Source of the DNA: an uncultured Eubacteriales bacterium
GTDB taxonomy: Bacteria; Bacillota; Clostridia; Oscillospirales; Acutalibacteraceae
Direction of reading: 5' to 3'
NCBI GenBank assembly: GCA_900316385.1
Contig: ONCP01000001.1
Span: forward strand, 153,431 to 217,430
Length of the DNA: 64,000 nt
Every line of letters starts with the position of its first letter. Position 1 is the first letter of the stretch. The position numbers and the translations under genes are program-made. Below are positions 50,261-58,936 of the stretch, one piece after another. Under the pieces are notes generated by a model that saw nothing but the letters and a program-made list of their open reading frames with translations, did not search any database and was not told the origin of the DNA.

Positions 50261-51691
50261 TCAGCCGTCCTTAAGAACGGGGAGAGTGAGCGTAACGGTG
50301 GTGCCTACTCCCACGCCCGACTCGATCTCAAGCGTGCCCTTGTGCAGCTGCATGATCTCGTCGGCAACGGCGAGACCGATGCCCGAGCCGTTGACCTTTT
50401 GGTTAGCCTTGTAAAATTTTTCCTTGACCTTTGGCAGGTCCTCCGCCGAAATACCGCAGCCAGTATCTGTCACAATGATCAGAATGTTGTCGGGATCCTG
50501 CTCGGCGTTGTATTTAACCTCGATCGCAACCACGCCGTCGGCGGGGGTGTATTTGAGGGCGTTGTCGATAATATTGATGAATACCTGCTTCAAACGGTTC
50601 CTGTCGCCGTAAACAGGCGGATATACCGCTTCGGGCTCGTCATAGAGCAGGTGTTTGTTTTCGCTCACCGCTCTGTCACGCAGCATATAAATGACCTCGT
50701 CAAGCTCGGCGAGAATATCGAGCTTTTCGTTTAGGAGCACCATTCGACCCGTCTGGATACGGGAGAAATCAAGAAGCTCCTCTACGATACCCGTAAGACG
50801 TCCGCTTTCCTTGATGATGACGCTCATACCCTTGTCAAAGGTCTTTCTGTCAAGCTTGCGTTTTGAAGAAAGCTGCATGGTCTCCGCCCAGCCCTTGATA
50901 GCGGTCAGCGGAGTTCTGAGTTCGTGAGAAACGCGCGAGATAAAGTCGTTCTTCATCTGTTCGGTCGCCTCCAGATCCTTCGCCATATCAGTGAAGGCGT
51001 CGCAGAGGTCGCCAATCTCGTCGTTGTAGCGTTTTTCGATTTTTGCGGAAAAATCACCGTGAGCGATCTTGTCCGCGCTCTCTCTGAGCTCCCGCACGGG
51101 AGTAACGATTGAGCGAACAAAGTACGAGCCTGTAAAGCCAACTAAAAACAGGATAGCCAGACCCGCGACAACAACGAACGCGGAATACAGCGCAACGGTG
51201 CGGTTGACGTTGTCAACGGATACGATATACCGCACGCCGCCGATAACGCTGCCGTTTTTATTGGTGATAACGCGGGTGAGCGCCGAGATGTTTTCGCCCG
51301 AGCCGAGCGCGCCCTTGTAGAAGGCGCTGCCCGAACCGCTCTCCTTTGCCTCGTCAAAATCGGGCATCCCCTCGTTTTCGTCATAGGAGAAGCCCGTTGA
51401 GGTCAGGATGATCCTGCCCGCGGAATTGATCGCCATAACCTCCATTTCTTCCTTGTGGCGGAAGTCCTCTACATATTCCTTTGCGCCCGAGGCGAAGGTG
51501 GAGGAATTGTCGGTTCGGTAGCCGTCGAAAACGGCGGAAAGCTCCGTCGAAACCGTGCTGAGCTCGCGCTCAACCTCGTTGTTGAAAAGATAAACAATCG
51601 AGAAAATTACGCCCGTTACGATAAGAGCTATTATTAAAAATATGACGAGCATGGTCGAGAAAAACCATCGCCTTGTAATACCCTTGAACAA
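50261..51691 (-). CDS. Sensor histidine kinase
   Basis: 476 residues. First membrane helix at 9-35, outer sensor domain about 36-165 (PAS/Cache-like, with INSAGRIILTSTGFSY), second helix 167-193, HAMP about 194-245 and HisKA with the phospho-acceptor H256 in FISRVSHELRTPLTAIKG, followed by an HATPase_c domain with NIIDNALKYTP (N box), VTDTGCGIS (G1) and GSGIGLAVA (G2). Starts at TTG with AGGAGG 8 nt upstream. Pairs with the response regulator 20 bp upstream. The signal is unknown; the adjacent lipoprotein may take part. Confidence 0.92.
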   Translation of the reverse strand: MFKGITRRWFFSTMLVIFLIIALIVTGVIFSIVYLFNNEVERELSTVSTELSAVFDGYRTDNSSTFASGAKEYVEDFRHKEEMEVMAINSAGRIILTSTGFSYDENEGMPDFDEAKESGSGSAFYKGALGSGENISALTRVITNKNGSVIGGVRYIVSVDNVNRTVALYSAFVVVAGLAILFLVGFTGSYFVRSIVTPVRELRESADKIAHGDFSAKIEKRYNDEIGDLCDAFTDMAKDLEATEQMKNDFISRVSHELRTPLTAIKGWAETMQLSSKRKLDRKTFDKGMSVIIKESGRLTGIVEELLDFSRIQTGRMVLLNEKLDILAELDEVIYMLRDRAVSENKHLLYDEPEAVYPPVYGDRNRLKQVFINIIDNALKYTPADGVVAIEVKYNAEQDPDNILIIVTDTGCGISAEDLPKVKEKFYKANQKVNGSGIGLAVADEIMQLHKGTLEIESGVGVGTTVTLTLPVLKDG

Positions 51692-51711
51692 GCGTAATGC
51701 CTCCTTCGGAA

Positions 51712-52419
51712 TCAGCCGTTAGCGTCCCATTTGTAGCCGAGTCCCCATACGGTAACTATGTACTTGGGGTTTGAAGGCTCGTCCTCGACCTTCATTCTCA
51801 GACGGCGGATGTTAACGTCAACGATCTTCTCCTCGCCGACATAAGCGTCGCCCCAAACATGGCTGAGAATATCGGTTCTGTCGAGGGTTTCTCCGGGGTT
51901 GGAGAAGAAGTATTCCATAATCTGGAACTCGACCTGAGTAAGCTCGATAGTCTGACCGTTCTTCATAAGAGCGCGGTTGCGGAGATTGAGAATAAAATCA
52001 CCCGAGTGAAGCTCCTCTTTGAAGTTGTTTTCGGCGTTTGCCTGAGCGAGGGAGACTCTGCGGTAAAGCGAGTCTACGCGCGCCAGAAGCTCCGAGGGAG
52101 AAAAGGGCTTGGTAACGTAGTCGTCGGCTCCGAGCATCAGACCCGTGACCTTATCCATTTCCTGAGTTTTGGCGGAAAGCATAATGATTCCGATGCCGCC
52201 GTTCTTGCTTCTCAGCTCCTTGCAAACCTGAAAGCCGTCGATTCCGGGGAGCATTACGTCAAGAATCGCAACGTCAAAGTCGCCGCCGTTCTCCTCGTAC
52301 TTTTTTAGTGCGGATTCGCCGCTGTCGGCCTCGACTACCTCGTAGCCCGCTCTTTGCAGGTTGATAACGACGAAGTCGCGGATAGCGGATTCATCCTCGC
52401 ATACAAGTACTTTTTTCAT
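51712..52419 (-). CDS. Response regulator, OmpR/PhoB family
   Basis: 235 residues. Receiver domain with acidic pocket CEDE, phospho-acceptor D54 in AILDVMLPG and the conserved lysine in YVTKPFSP; C-terminal winged helix with VEFQIMEYFFSNPGETLDRT and RRLRMKVEDEPSNPKYIVTV. It binds DNA when phosphorylated by the kinase encoded next. Its targets are unknown, possibly including its own operon. Confidence 0.93.
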   Translation of the reverse strand: MKKVLVCEDESAIRDFVVINLQRAGYEVVEADSGESALKKYEENGGDFDVAILDVMLPGIDGFQVCKELRSKNGGIGIIMLSAKTQEMDKVTGLMLGADDYVTKPFSPSELLARVDSLYRRVSLAQANAENNFKEELHSGDFILNLRNRALMKNGQTIELTQVEFQIMEYFFSNPGETLDRTDILSHVWGDAYVGEEKIVDVNIRRLRMKVEDEPSNPKYIVTVWGLGYKWDANG

Positions 52420-52452
52420 TTCAAAAACCTCCTGTTAACCTTATTTATAGGT

Positions 52453-53739
52453 TTAAGCGCCGATATCGATCAGCGCGAAGTTATCTCTGATTATATCGTC
52501 ATCAACGTATAACGTCGTCGATTCGCCGATTTGGTAAGCATATATGTATTGATTATAGCTTTCGAGCGTGGTAAATTCCTTCATTTTGTCGGAGCTTTCA
52601 CCCACGTCGAAAACCTTGAAGGTCAAAAGCAGATCGTTTTCCTCGGCGTAAATTTTCATCTCGCGGCTGTCCTCGCTGAGAGTAGCAAATACCGCGTCAG
52701 AAAAATACTCGGGAAGCTTAAAGTAAAAGCCGAAGTCAAGGTTGTTTACGCACCTTGTGCTGTTGACGAGCTTGGATTTCTTTGTGTTGAGATTACGCCA
52801 GTTGATCACGGGAGCGGTTTTCTCGGTCGAAGGTCCCGCCTCGGCGTAAGCGACGGGGATCTCGATAAAGCCGTCGTGATTGATGTCCTGAGAGTTGATG
52901 TTGTAGGTTCTGAAGATGGACGTTTCCTTCTTTTCGGAGGAAGGGAAGGAAACAAGCTCGCTCTTGTCGGCATCGTAGAAAATCACCTGAGTGTTGAAAC
53001 CGCCGTCAAGCGCTCCGTCAATCGCGACTCCCATCGTGTTTTTGTCCAAAAGCCCCGAGGTGATGTTCTCGAACCTCGTAACAGATGGGTCAAGATAGCA
53101 GTCCGAAAGCGTGTACAGCGTGTTGTTGTCATAGTCGATCAGGCTCGCCTGAGCCTCATCCTCGCCTACGCTCAGAGAAAGGGTCAGGATCTCGCTGCCG
53201 CCGTCACGGTCGTAATCGCCCGCGCTGAAGCCCGAGTATGACGCGGAAAAGTCGATGCTTTCCGAGACCTTTTTCTCGGGGTCATAGTCAAAAATGTTGA
53301 GCTCGTTGAGCTCCGCCGATCCCGAAAAGCCCGCGAGTATCTCCAGCGTTCCGTCAAAGTCGTAGTCGGCAAACATAACGCAGTCCACATCGGAATGATC
53401 CGTCTTGAAATCGCCGCTGATTTTCCACTCGTTCTTTTCGGAATACATCACGAGCATATGAACGGTGTTTTCGGAACGTGAGGTATAAAACGCGAACGCC
53501 TCGTCGTTGTTGTCCTGATTAAGATCCTCTGTAATGATAGCGGAGCGGTAGCTTCCGCTGTTCGGATATTTGAGCTGATAGTTTCCGCCCGAGGCTTCCT
53601 CGACCAGCTTCTCGATAGCGGCTTCTCTGCCCGTGGTTTTCGGCGGACTGAGAAGTCCTCGGCTGTCAACGCCGAGAGAGCACGAGCACAGCGCGACCGC
53701 GGCGCCGAGCAGAATTGCAGTAAAAATTGTTTTTTTCAT
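52453..53739 (-). CDS. Lipoprotein with calcium-loop (VCBS/FG-GAP-like) repeats
   Basis: 428 residues. Signal with lipobox LCSC (Cys at about 20). At least four short DxDxDG-like motifs, spaced as in beta-propeller FG-GAP/VCBS proteins, are visible: DLNQDNNDEAF, DYDFDGTLEI, DYDRDGGSEI and DINHDGFIEI. The protein is therefore probably an extracellular beta-propeller or solenoid that may bind calcium. It lies 33 bp upstream of the response regulator and in the same operon as the kinase, so it may act as an accessory sensor. I found no enzyme motif. Confidence 0.72.
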   Translation of the reverse strand: MKKTIFTAILLGAAVALCSCSLGVDSRGLLSPPKTTGREAAIEKLVEEASGGNYQLKYPNSGSYRSAIITEDLNQDNNDEAFAFYTSRSENTVHMLVMYSEKNEWKISGDFKTDHSDVDCVMFADYDFDGTLEILAGFSGSAELNELNIFDYDPEKKVSESIDFSASYSGFSAGDYDRDGGSEILTLSLSVGEDEAQASLIDYDNNTLYTLSDCYLDPSVTRFENITSGLLDKNTMGVAIDGALDGGFNTQVIFYDADKSELVSFPSSEKKETSIFRTYNINSQDINHDGFIEIPVAYAEAGPSTEKTAPVINWRNLNTKKSKLVNSTRCVNNLDFGFYFKLPEYFSDAVFATLSEDSREMKIYAEENDLLLTFKVFDVGESSDKMKEFTTLESYNQYIYAYQIGESTTLYVDDDIIRDNFALIDIGA

Positions 53740-53754
53740 ATAATACCGTATTGT

Positions 53755-54417
53755 TTATCCTTTCACCGCGACCAGATACTTTATCCTGACGCCCTCGTCG
53801 GAAAACATCTTTTCGTGCTCCGTCATAGGAGTTTCGGCGGGATCAACGTCGCTTTCGTGAAGGTCGTAGGTGATGACTTTTACGCTGAAGCCCTCTTCTT
53901 TGAGATAACCGAGAGTATCGGCAAACAGCGCGTCGTCGTCGGTTTTGAAGTGAAGCTCGTCTCCGCCTGTCAGCAGCTCGCGGTACATCCTGAGCTTTTT
54001 GGGATAGGTGAGACGGCGCTTGTTGTGCTTCGGACGGGGCCACGGGTTGCAGAAGTTGATGTATACTCTCGCGATGTGATCGTCGGGGGAGAGGATCTTG
54101 TCGAGCATTTCAACATTGTAGCGGGTCAAAAGAAGATTATCGACTTCGCGGCCGCTGTTCTCAAACAGCTTAACAATGTTTCTCCTGCCAACGCCGAGCA
54201 TATCAAGCTTTATGTCTACGGCTATGTAGTTGATCTCGGGGTGCGCGAGCGCCAGTTGACCCGCAAAGGAGCCCTTGCCGCATCCGACCTCGAGCATTAT
54301 GGGATTGTCGTTTTTAAAGCGGCTTTTCCATTTTCCGCGAAGCTCCTCGGGCTCCGCGACGTAGAAATCGCACACACTGAGCTCGGGCTCAGCCCATTTT
54401 TTCTTTCTGATTCTCAC
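53755..54417 (-). CDS. trmB: tRNA (guanine-46 N7)-methyltransferase
   Basis: 220 residues. AdoMet site LEVGCGKGSFAGQLALAHPE, the family motif VYINFCNPWPRPKHNKRRLT (PWPKxRHxKRR) and the C-terminal segment with MTEHEKMF (T-x-x-E/Y-x-x-F) are complete. TrmB makes m7G46 in the tRNA variable loop. It starts at GTG (54417). First gene of the long leftward run; promoter mapped at 54461-54489. Confidence 0.93.
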   Translation of the reverse strand: MRIRKKKWAEPELSVCDFYVAEPEELRGKWKSRFKNDNPIMLEVGCGKGSFAGQLALAHPEINYIAVDIKLDMLGVGRRNIVKLFENSGREVDNLLLTRYNVEMLDKILSPDDHIARVYINFCNPWPRPKHNKRRLTYPKKLRMYRELLTGGDELHFKTDDDALFADTLGYLKEEGFSVKVITYDLHESDVDPAETPMTEHEKMFSDEGVRIKYLVAVKG

Positions 54418-54439
54418 TTGATAATCTCAGCTTCCTGTT

Positions 54440-54489
54440 AAACGTAACTATACGTTTATCATTATAACAAATTTATTTCAATATTGCAA
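54440..54489 (-). promoter_or_regulatory. Promoter of the trmB operon with palindrome at the start site
   Basis: On the minus strand, TTGCAA (54484-54489) and TATAAT (54461-54466) have a 17-bp spacer. A perfect inverted repeat AAACGTA-N4-TACGTTT (54440-54457) covers the expected transcription start, so it could be an operator or a 5'-end hairpin. Confidence 0.55.
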
Positions 54490-54581
54490 TCTTTATTTTT
54501 TGAGGTGCGCATTTGCGGAGATATTGGAAAATAACACAAATCCACTGTGAAATATTGTATAAAGAATATCAATATTATGGA

Positions 54582-54610
54582 TTGACATATTTGCTTTAAT
54601 CAATTAAAAT
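54582..54610 (+). promoter_or_regulatory. Promoter of the zinc-ribbon membrane protein gene
   Basis: TTGACA (54582-54587) and TAAAAT (54605-54610), 17-bp spacer, 45 bp before the ATG. Confidence 0.7.
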
Positions 54611-54654
54611 GTGAATGTAAGCATTTGCTTTTCTTTTTTAAAAGGAGGATAATT

Positions 54655-56085
54655 ATGAAATTTTGTACAAATTGCGGAGCGCAGTTGAATGAGGACTCCA
54701 AGTTCTGCACTTCCTGCGGCACACCCGTAAAAGCGGAAGAGCCCAAGGCTGAGGCTCCCAAGCCTGCCGAGCCTGTTCAGAATACAGCTCCCGCTCAGCC
54801 TGCCGAGCCTGTTCAGTACACAGCTCCCGCTCAGCCCGCAGAGCCTGTTCAGTACACGGCTCCCGCTCAGCCCGCCGGGACAGCTCCCGCGGCTCCCAAG
54901 AAGAAGATGAACCTCAAGGTTCCGATCATTCTCGGTTCCATCGGTCTTGTGCTGATCATCGGTATCATCGTGTTCTTTACTGTATTCTTCCCCGAGCTTG
55001 TTGCCAAGCACGTTAAGATGTCCGACTTCGTAAAGGCAAAGTTCAACAGCGAGAGCTTTGTTGACGGAAACATCTCGGGTTACATCACTCTTGACCTTGA
55101 CAAGGCTTACAACACTGTCGTAGAGAACAAGGACGCTGTTCCTCAGTATGAGTTCAACAGCTACTTCAAGTATTTCTCAAAGGAATTCGAGGATAAGCTT
55201 GCCTCTGATGTTATCAAGGAACCCTTCAAGTATATTTCCGACAGCAGAAATATTGCGAATCTTGAGGGCAAGCTCGGAGTTCGCTTTGACCAGGAGCAGA
55301 CCGTAGAGGTCAAGCTCGCCGACGAGATCAAGGCGCAGAGCATTGACGTTATGAAGCCTGTTGAGGTTGATTTCTACAAGTATCTTGACGAGAATTACTA
55401 CAACACGGGTATCAGCCCCGCGAAGGTCTATGTAAATATGAAGAGCGGCGAGTACAAGGTCGACGATTACACCTTAGAGCTCGAGGGCTTCAAGGGCAGC
55501 GATTGGGATACCTCAGGTCAGTTCACGATCAAGAAGGACGGCAAGGAAGTAACTACCGTTTACGTATACTCTGACAGCTCCTATGTTGAGGACGGCGGAA
55601 AGTCCACTATCACGCTTTCCTATTCTTCCGATTACAACGACGATACCTTTATCTACAACACACCCATCAAGGTAAAGAGCAAGTCTAAGGATTATGACGT
55701 CAAGGCTCAGTCGGGAATCACCGCCGCCGAAGCCAAGAAGAACATCGACACCCTTATCAAAAAGACCGAGAAGGATCACAAGTCCACAGGCTATGATGTT
55801 AAGGTCGTTTCCAGCTATCTGCTTACCGCGAAGGATAAGGAAGAGGAAGATGTTAACTATATCATCAACATCTATTATTCCAAGTATAAGAAGGGCAATT
55901 ACACCTATTATTATCAGGACGCCTTCAAGAACTGCTATATCGATACTTACGAGGAGAAGGAAGATGACCAGTTCAAGTATGAGGACGCTTCCGCTTCCTG
56001 GAGCAGCTTCTCCAAGGAGAGCGAGGCTCTCGCTGAGCTGAAGTCCGACTATGGCAAGGATTACAAGATCCAGCTTATCAAATAA
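54655..56085 (+). CDS. Zinc-ribbon membrane protein with proline-rich repeats
   Basis: 476 residues. N-terminal zinc ribbon with two CxxC pairs (FCTNCGAQ, FCTSCGTP). Residues about 25-82 are a Pro/Ala/Glu linker with three near-identical 12-residue units (PAEPVQYTAPAQ). One membrane helix (VPIILGSIGLVLIIGIIVFF) leads to an outer domain of about 370 residues, rich in Lys, Tyr, Asp and Ser, without a recognised fold. Such proteins are common in gut Clostridia and usually have no known role. ATG at 54655 follows GGAGGA. Confidence 0.7.
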   Translation: MKFCTNCGAQLNEDSKFCTSCGTPVKAEEPKAEAPKPAEPVQNTAPAQPAEPVQYTAPAQPAEPVQYTAPAQPAGTAPAAPKKKMNLKVPIILGSIGLVLIIGIIVFFTVFFPELVAKHVKMSDFVKAKFNSESFVDGNISGYITLDLDKAYNTVVENKDAVPQYEFNSYFKYFSKEFEDKLASDVIKEPFKYISDSRNIANLEGKLGVRFDQEQTVEVKLADEIKAQSIDVMKPVEVDFYKYLDENYYNTGISPAKVYVNMKSGEYKVDDYTLELEGFKGSDWDTSGQFTIKKDGKEVTTVYVYSDSSYVEDGGKSTITLSYSSDYNDDTFIYNTPIKVKSKSKDYDVKAQSGITAAEAKKNIDTLIKKTEKDHKSTGYDVKVVSSYLLTAKDKEEEDVNYIINIYYSKYKKGNYTYYYQDAFKNCYIDTYEEKEDDQFKYEDASASWSSFSKESEALAELKSDYGKDYKIQLIK

Positions 56086-56101
56086 GAGAGTTAAATAAAC
56101 C

Positions 56102-56128
56102 GAAAGACCGCCGACGGCGGTCTTTTGT
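56102..56128 (+). terminator. Intrinsic terminator
   Basis: AAAGACCGCC-GAC-GGCGGTCTTT (56103-56125), T tract. Confidence 0.85.
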
Positions 56129-56223
56129 TTTGCGTAAAAAGCGCTGAGCTCAACGGTTTATTAAAACTATTTTGGTATTATATCACAGTTGCAAATATCA
56201 GATTTCTGTACTTTTCAGCCAAA

Positions 56224-56252
56224 TAAAAAAGGCTCCTTGCGGAGCCTCTTTC
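56224..56252 (-). terminator. Terminator of the ylxM-ffh-rpsP-khpA operon
   Basis: AGGCTCC (56230-56236) with GGAGCCT (56241-56247); on the minus strand it is followed by a T tract. Confidence 0.75.
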
Positions 56253-56261
56253 CGTTTTGGA

Positions 56262-56495
56262 TCAGTCAATCTCGACCATTATCTTCTGCTCGCTTCTTAC
56301 AGCGGCGGAACGAGCGATCGTGCGGATAGCCTTGGCGATTCTGCCCTGCTTGCCGATGATTCGACCCATATCGTCCTCGGCAACGTGGATGTGGTATACT
56401 ACCGTGCCTTCCTCATCGGGAGCGTCGGCGGTAACCTCAACAGCCTCGGGAGCCTCTACCAAGCCCTTGGCGATAATAGTAAGTAATTCCTTCAT
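56262..56495 (-). CDS. khpA: KH-domain RNA-binding protein KhpA
   Basis: 77 residues. A single KH domain with the GxxG loop in MGRIIGKQGRIAKAIRTIA. KhpA pairs with KhpB to bind RNA and affects cell division in several Firmicutes. Conserved position after rpsP. ATG at 56495 follows GAAAGGA; a longer frame start overlaps rpsP. Confidence 0.9.
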   Translation of the reverse strand: MKELLTIIAKGLVEAPEAVEVTADAPDEEGTVVYHIHVAEDDMGRIIGKQGRIAKAIRTIARSAAVRSEQKIMVEID

Positions 56496-56520
56496 AATTA
56501 ACTTTCCTTTCGGGATAAAA

Positions 56521-56766
56521 TTAGTCAATGTAGCCGTTCTTCTTGAGAAGTGCCTTTACGGTATCAGTGGGCTGAGCGCCGTTGGCGATCCACTTTTTAA
56601 CAGCCTCGCCGTCAACCTTGAACTCGGACGGGTTCTTGAGAATATCGTATGTGCCGATTTCCTCGATGAAACGACCGTCGCGGGGGTATCTGGAGTCAGC
56701 TACAACTACACGATAGAAGGGAGCCTTCTTTGCGCCCATTCTTCTGAGTCTGATTTTTACTGCCAT
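56521..56766 (-). CDS. rpsP: Small ribosomal subunit protein bS16
   Basis: 81 residues. [20 protein letters not shown] and [20 protein letters not shown] are the bS16 signature. It is part of the 30S body. ATG at 56766 (M-A-V-K) with GGAGGTG upstream. It follows ffh after a 151-bp leader with a hairpin. Confidence 0.96.
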   Translation of the reverse strand: MAVKIRLRRMGAKKAPFYRVVVADSRYPRDGRFIEEIGTYDILKNPSEFKVDGEAVKKWIANGAQPTDTVKALLKKNGYID

Positions 56767-56813
56767 TGTTTTCACCTCCATAAGCTAATAGTGATTCAAA
56801 GCTTTTGAATTTA

Positions 56814-56850
56814 GATAACGTACCTGCCGCGTCGGGCGTCGGACGTTATC
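56814..56850 (-). promoter_or_regulatory. Hairpin in the rpsP leader
   Basis: GATAACGT (56814-56821) pairs with ACGTTATC (56843-56850), with further CG-rich pairing inside. It lacks a T tract, so it is more likely a leader or processing structure than a terminator. Confidence 0.4.
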
Positions 56851-56917
56851 GGGTTTATTGTATATTAACCAACGTGTTATTCGGGTTGGGTTAATAACCT
56901 GTTCGGCGTATTACGGC

Positions 56918-58282
56918 TTAAAAGCCGGGGAAACCGCCGCCTCCCATCATATTGTCCATTCCCGGAGGCATACGCATCGCGCGTTTTTTCTTGCTCTTTG
57001 AGTTGAACTGACGCATCATCTTCTGCATATCTCTGAGTTGCTTGAGAATTCTGTTGACCTCTTCCACGCTCCTGCCCGAGCCTGCCGCGATCCTTCTCTT
57101 GCGGCTGGGGTTGATCAGGTCGGGCTTTGCTCTTTCGGCAGGCGTCATTGAGAGAATAATCGCCTCTGTCCAGTCGAGAGCCCTGTCGTTGATGTCAACG
57201 TTATCCAGCTTGTTGCCAAGCCCCGGGAGCTTTGAGAGAATGCCCTTGAGAGGACCCATTTTCTTGATCTGCCTGAACTGATCGAGCAGATCGTTGAAGT
57301 CCATCTTGTTCTGCATCATCTTTTTGGCGACTTCCTCCGCCTTCTTTTCGTCGAGCTTTTCCTCCGCCTGTTCTATCAAGGTGAGAACGTCGCCCATTCC
57401 GAGAATACGGCTCGCCATACGGTCGGGGTGGAACTGCTCGAGATCCTCAAGCTTTTCGCCCGTACCCGCGAATTTGATCGGGCAGCCTGTGACAGCCTTG
57501 ACCGACAGCGCGGCGCCGCCTCGGGTGTCGCCGTCGAGCTTGGTAACGATAACGCCCGAGATCTCAAGAAGCTCGTTAAAGCTTTTGGCGACGTTTACCG
57601 CGTCCTGACCTGTCATTGAGTCGATAACAAGCAGGATTTCATTGGGGTTGACCTCCGCCTTGAGCTCCTTGAGCTCGTTCATAAGCTCCTGATCTATATG
57701 CAGACGACCCGCGGTATCGAGAATAACGATATCGTTGCCGTAGTCCTTGGCGTGCTTTATTGCTTCACGAGCGATTTTTACGGGCTTATCCTGACCTATC
57801 TCAAACACGCTCACGCCTGCCTTGCTTCCCACGACCTTCAACTGCTCGATAGCGGCGGGACGGTAAACGTCGCAGGCTACGAGGAGAGGACGGTGGTTCT
57901 GGTTCTTTAGCATAAGCGCGAGCTTGCCGCTGTGGGTGGTTTTACCCGAGCCCTGAAGACCGCACATCATAATGACCGTCGGGGGCTTGGACGCGAACTC
58001 GAGCCTCGCGGTTTCCGAACCCATCAGAGCCGTGAGCTCCTCGTTTACGATTTTGATTACCATCTGGGCAGGCGTCAAGCTTTCCATAACGTCCGAGCCG
58101 ATGGCTCTCTCCGTGACCTTGGAGGTAAACTCCTTCGCCACCTTATAGTTAACGTCGGCTTCCAGAAGCGCCAGACGCACCTCTCGCATAGCTTCCTTAA
58201 CATCGCTTTCGCTGAGCTTGCCCTTGTTTCTCAGACGCTTAAACGCGCCCGATAGCTTTTCGGAAAGACCTTCAAATGCCAC
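56918..58282 (-). CDS. ffh: Signal recognition particle protein Ffh
   Basis: 454 residues. N domain (LSEKLSGAFKRLRNKGKLSE), G domain with GLQGSGKTT, DTAGRLHID and TKLDGDTRGG, and the methionine-rich M domain ending in QKMMRQFNSKSKKKR and a Gly/Met/Pro tail. Ffh binds signal sequences and SRP RNA and delivers ribosomes to FtsY. GTG at 58282 (M-A-F-E-G-L) is the standard start with AGAGGTGA upstream; a GTG three codons earlier sits in that ribosome site. It is 11 bp after ylxM. Confidence 0.96.
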   Translation of the reverse strand: MAFEGLSEKLSGAFKRLRNKGKLSESDVKEAMREVRLALLEADVNYKVAKEFTSKVTERAIGSDVMESLTPAQMVIKIVNEELTALMGSETARLEFASKPPTVIMMCGLQGSGKTTHSGKLALMLKNQNHRPLLVACDVYRPAAIEQLKVVGSKAGVSVFEIGQDKPVKIAREAIKHAKDYGNDIVILDTAGRLHIDQELMNELKELKAEVNPNEILLVIDSMTGQDAVNVAKSFNELLEISGVIVTKLDGDTRGGAALSVKAVTGCPIKFAGTGEKLEDLEQFHPDRMASRILGMGDVLTLIEQAEEKLDEKKAEEVAKKMMQNKMDFNDLLDQFRQIKKMGPLKGILSKLPGLGNKLDNVDINDRALDWTEAIILSMTPAERAKPDLINPSRKRRIAAGSGRSVEEVNRILKQLRDMQKMMRQFNSKSKKKRAMRMPPGMDNMMGGGGFPGF

Positions 58283-58293
58283 CGCGTTCACCT

Positions 58294-58629
58294 CTATTCA
58301 TGTAATGATCTCGCAACGGAGATTATTCTGTCAGCCGTTTCGCGCTCGCTGTTGCCGAGAGTCTCGGCAAGCTCCTCGATCTCTCTGAGACCCGCCTCGA
58401 CCTCGTTGAAGCGTTTTTTAAGCCCGAGCTTTTCCTCAAAGCCGTAAAGCCTCTCCTCGGCGCGCTTGATGCAGTCCCTGACGCCCTGTCGGGTAATGCC
58501 GAGCTGCGACGCGATCTCCGAGAGGGAAAGGTCGTCGTTGTAGTAAAGCGTGACAGCCTCCTGCTGCTGTTTTTTCAAAAGCTGACCGTAAAAGTCATAT
58601 AAAAGGGAGATTTCAATATTTTTTTCCAT
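58294..58629 (-). CDS. ylxM: UPF0122 helix-turn-helix protein YlxM
   Basis: 111 residues. Sigma-region-4-like HTH: YYNDDLSLSEIASQLGITRQ with GVRDCIKRAEERLYGFEE. YlxM is encoded next to ffh in most Firmicutes and stimulates SRP assembly in studied species. First gene of the leftward SRP operon, with a consensus promoter. Confidence 0.92.
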   Translation of the reverse strand: MEKNIEISLLYDFYGQLLKKQQQEAVTLYYNDDLSLSEIASQLGITRQGVRDCIKRAEERLYGFEEKLGLKKRFNEVEAGLREIEELAETLGNSERETADRIISVARSLHE

Positions 58630-58673
58630 TCAATCACCGCTTTAGTGTAAAGTAAAAAGCTTTACAGTTCAGT

Positions 58674-58702
58674 ATTATAATATATTGAGCCCAAAATGTC
58701 AA
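58674..58702 (-). promoter_or_regulatory. Promoter of ylxM-ffh-rpsP-khpA
   Basis: On the minus strand, consensus TTGACA (58697-58702) and TATAAT (58674-58679) with a 17-bp spacer. Confidence 0.85.
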
Positions 58703-58936
58703 CACTTATTATCGTAGAAACAAAAATCCCGAAAACTCTGTAAAACCGAGATAAAAAATACCGAAATATCTCTCAATTTCTATCAAATATATATATCAGA
58801 AACACTGTTTTAGAGCGGATTTTACGGCATTTTTTACAAACTTTAAATAAAACAAACAAAAATTTCTTATTAATAATGAAATATTAATATAAATGTGCTA
58901 TAATATACCAAATATTTGCTTTAGGAGGCAATTATT
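58703..58936 (+). promoter_or_regulatory. Divergent spacer with phoH promoter and ribosome binding site
   Basis: AT-rich spacer. TATAAT at 58899-58904 with a poor -35 (ATGAAA, 58876-58881) is the likely phoH promoter. AGGAGG (58923-58928) is a strong ribosome site that fixes the phoH start near 58934-58937. No gene or RNA is seen. Confidence 0.5.
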
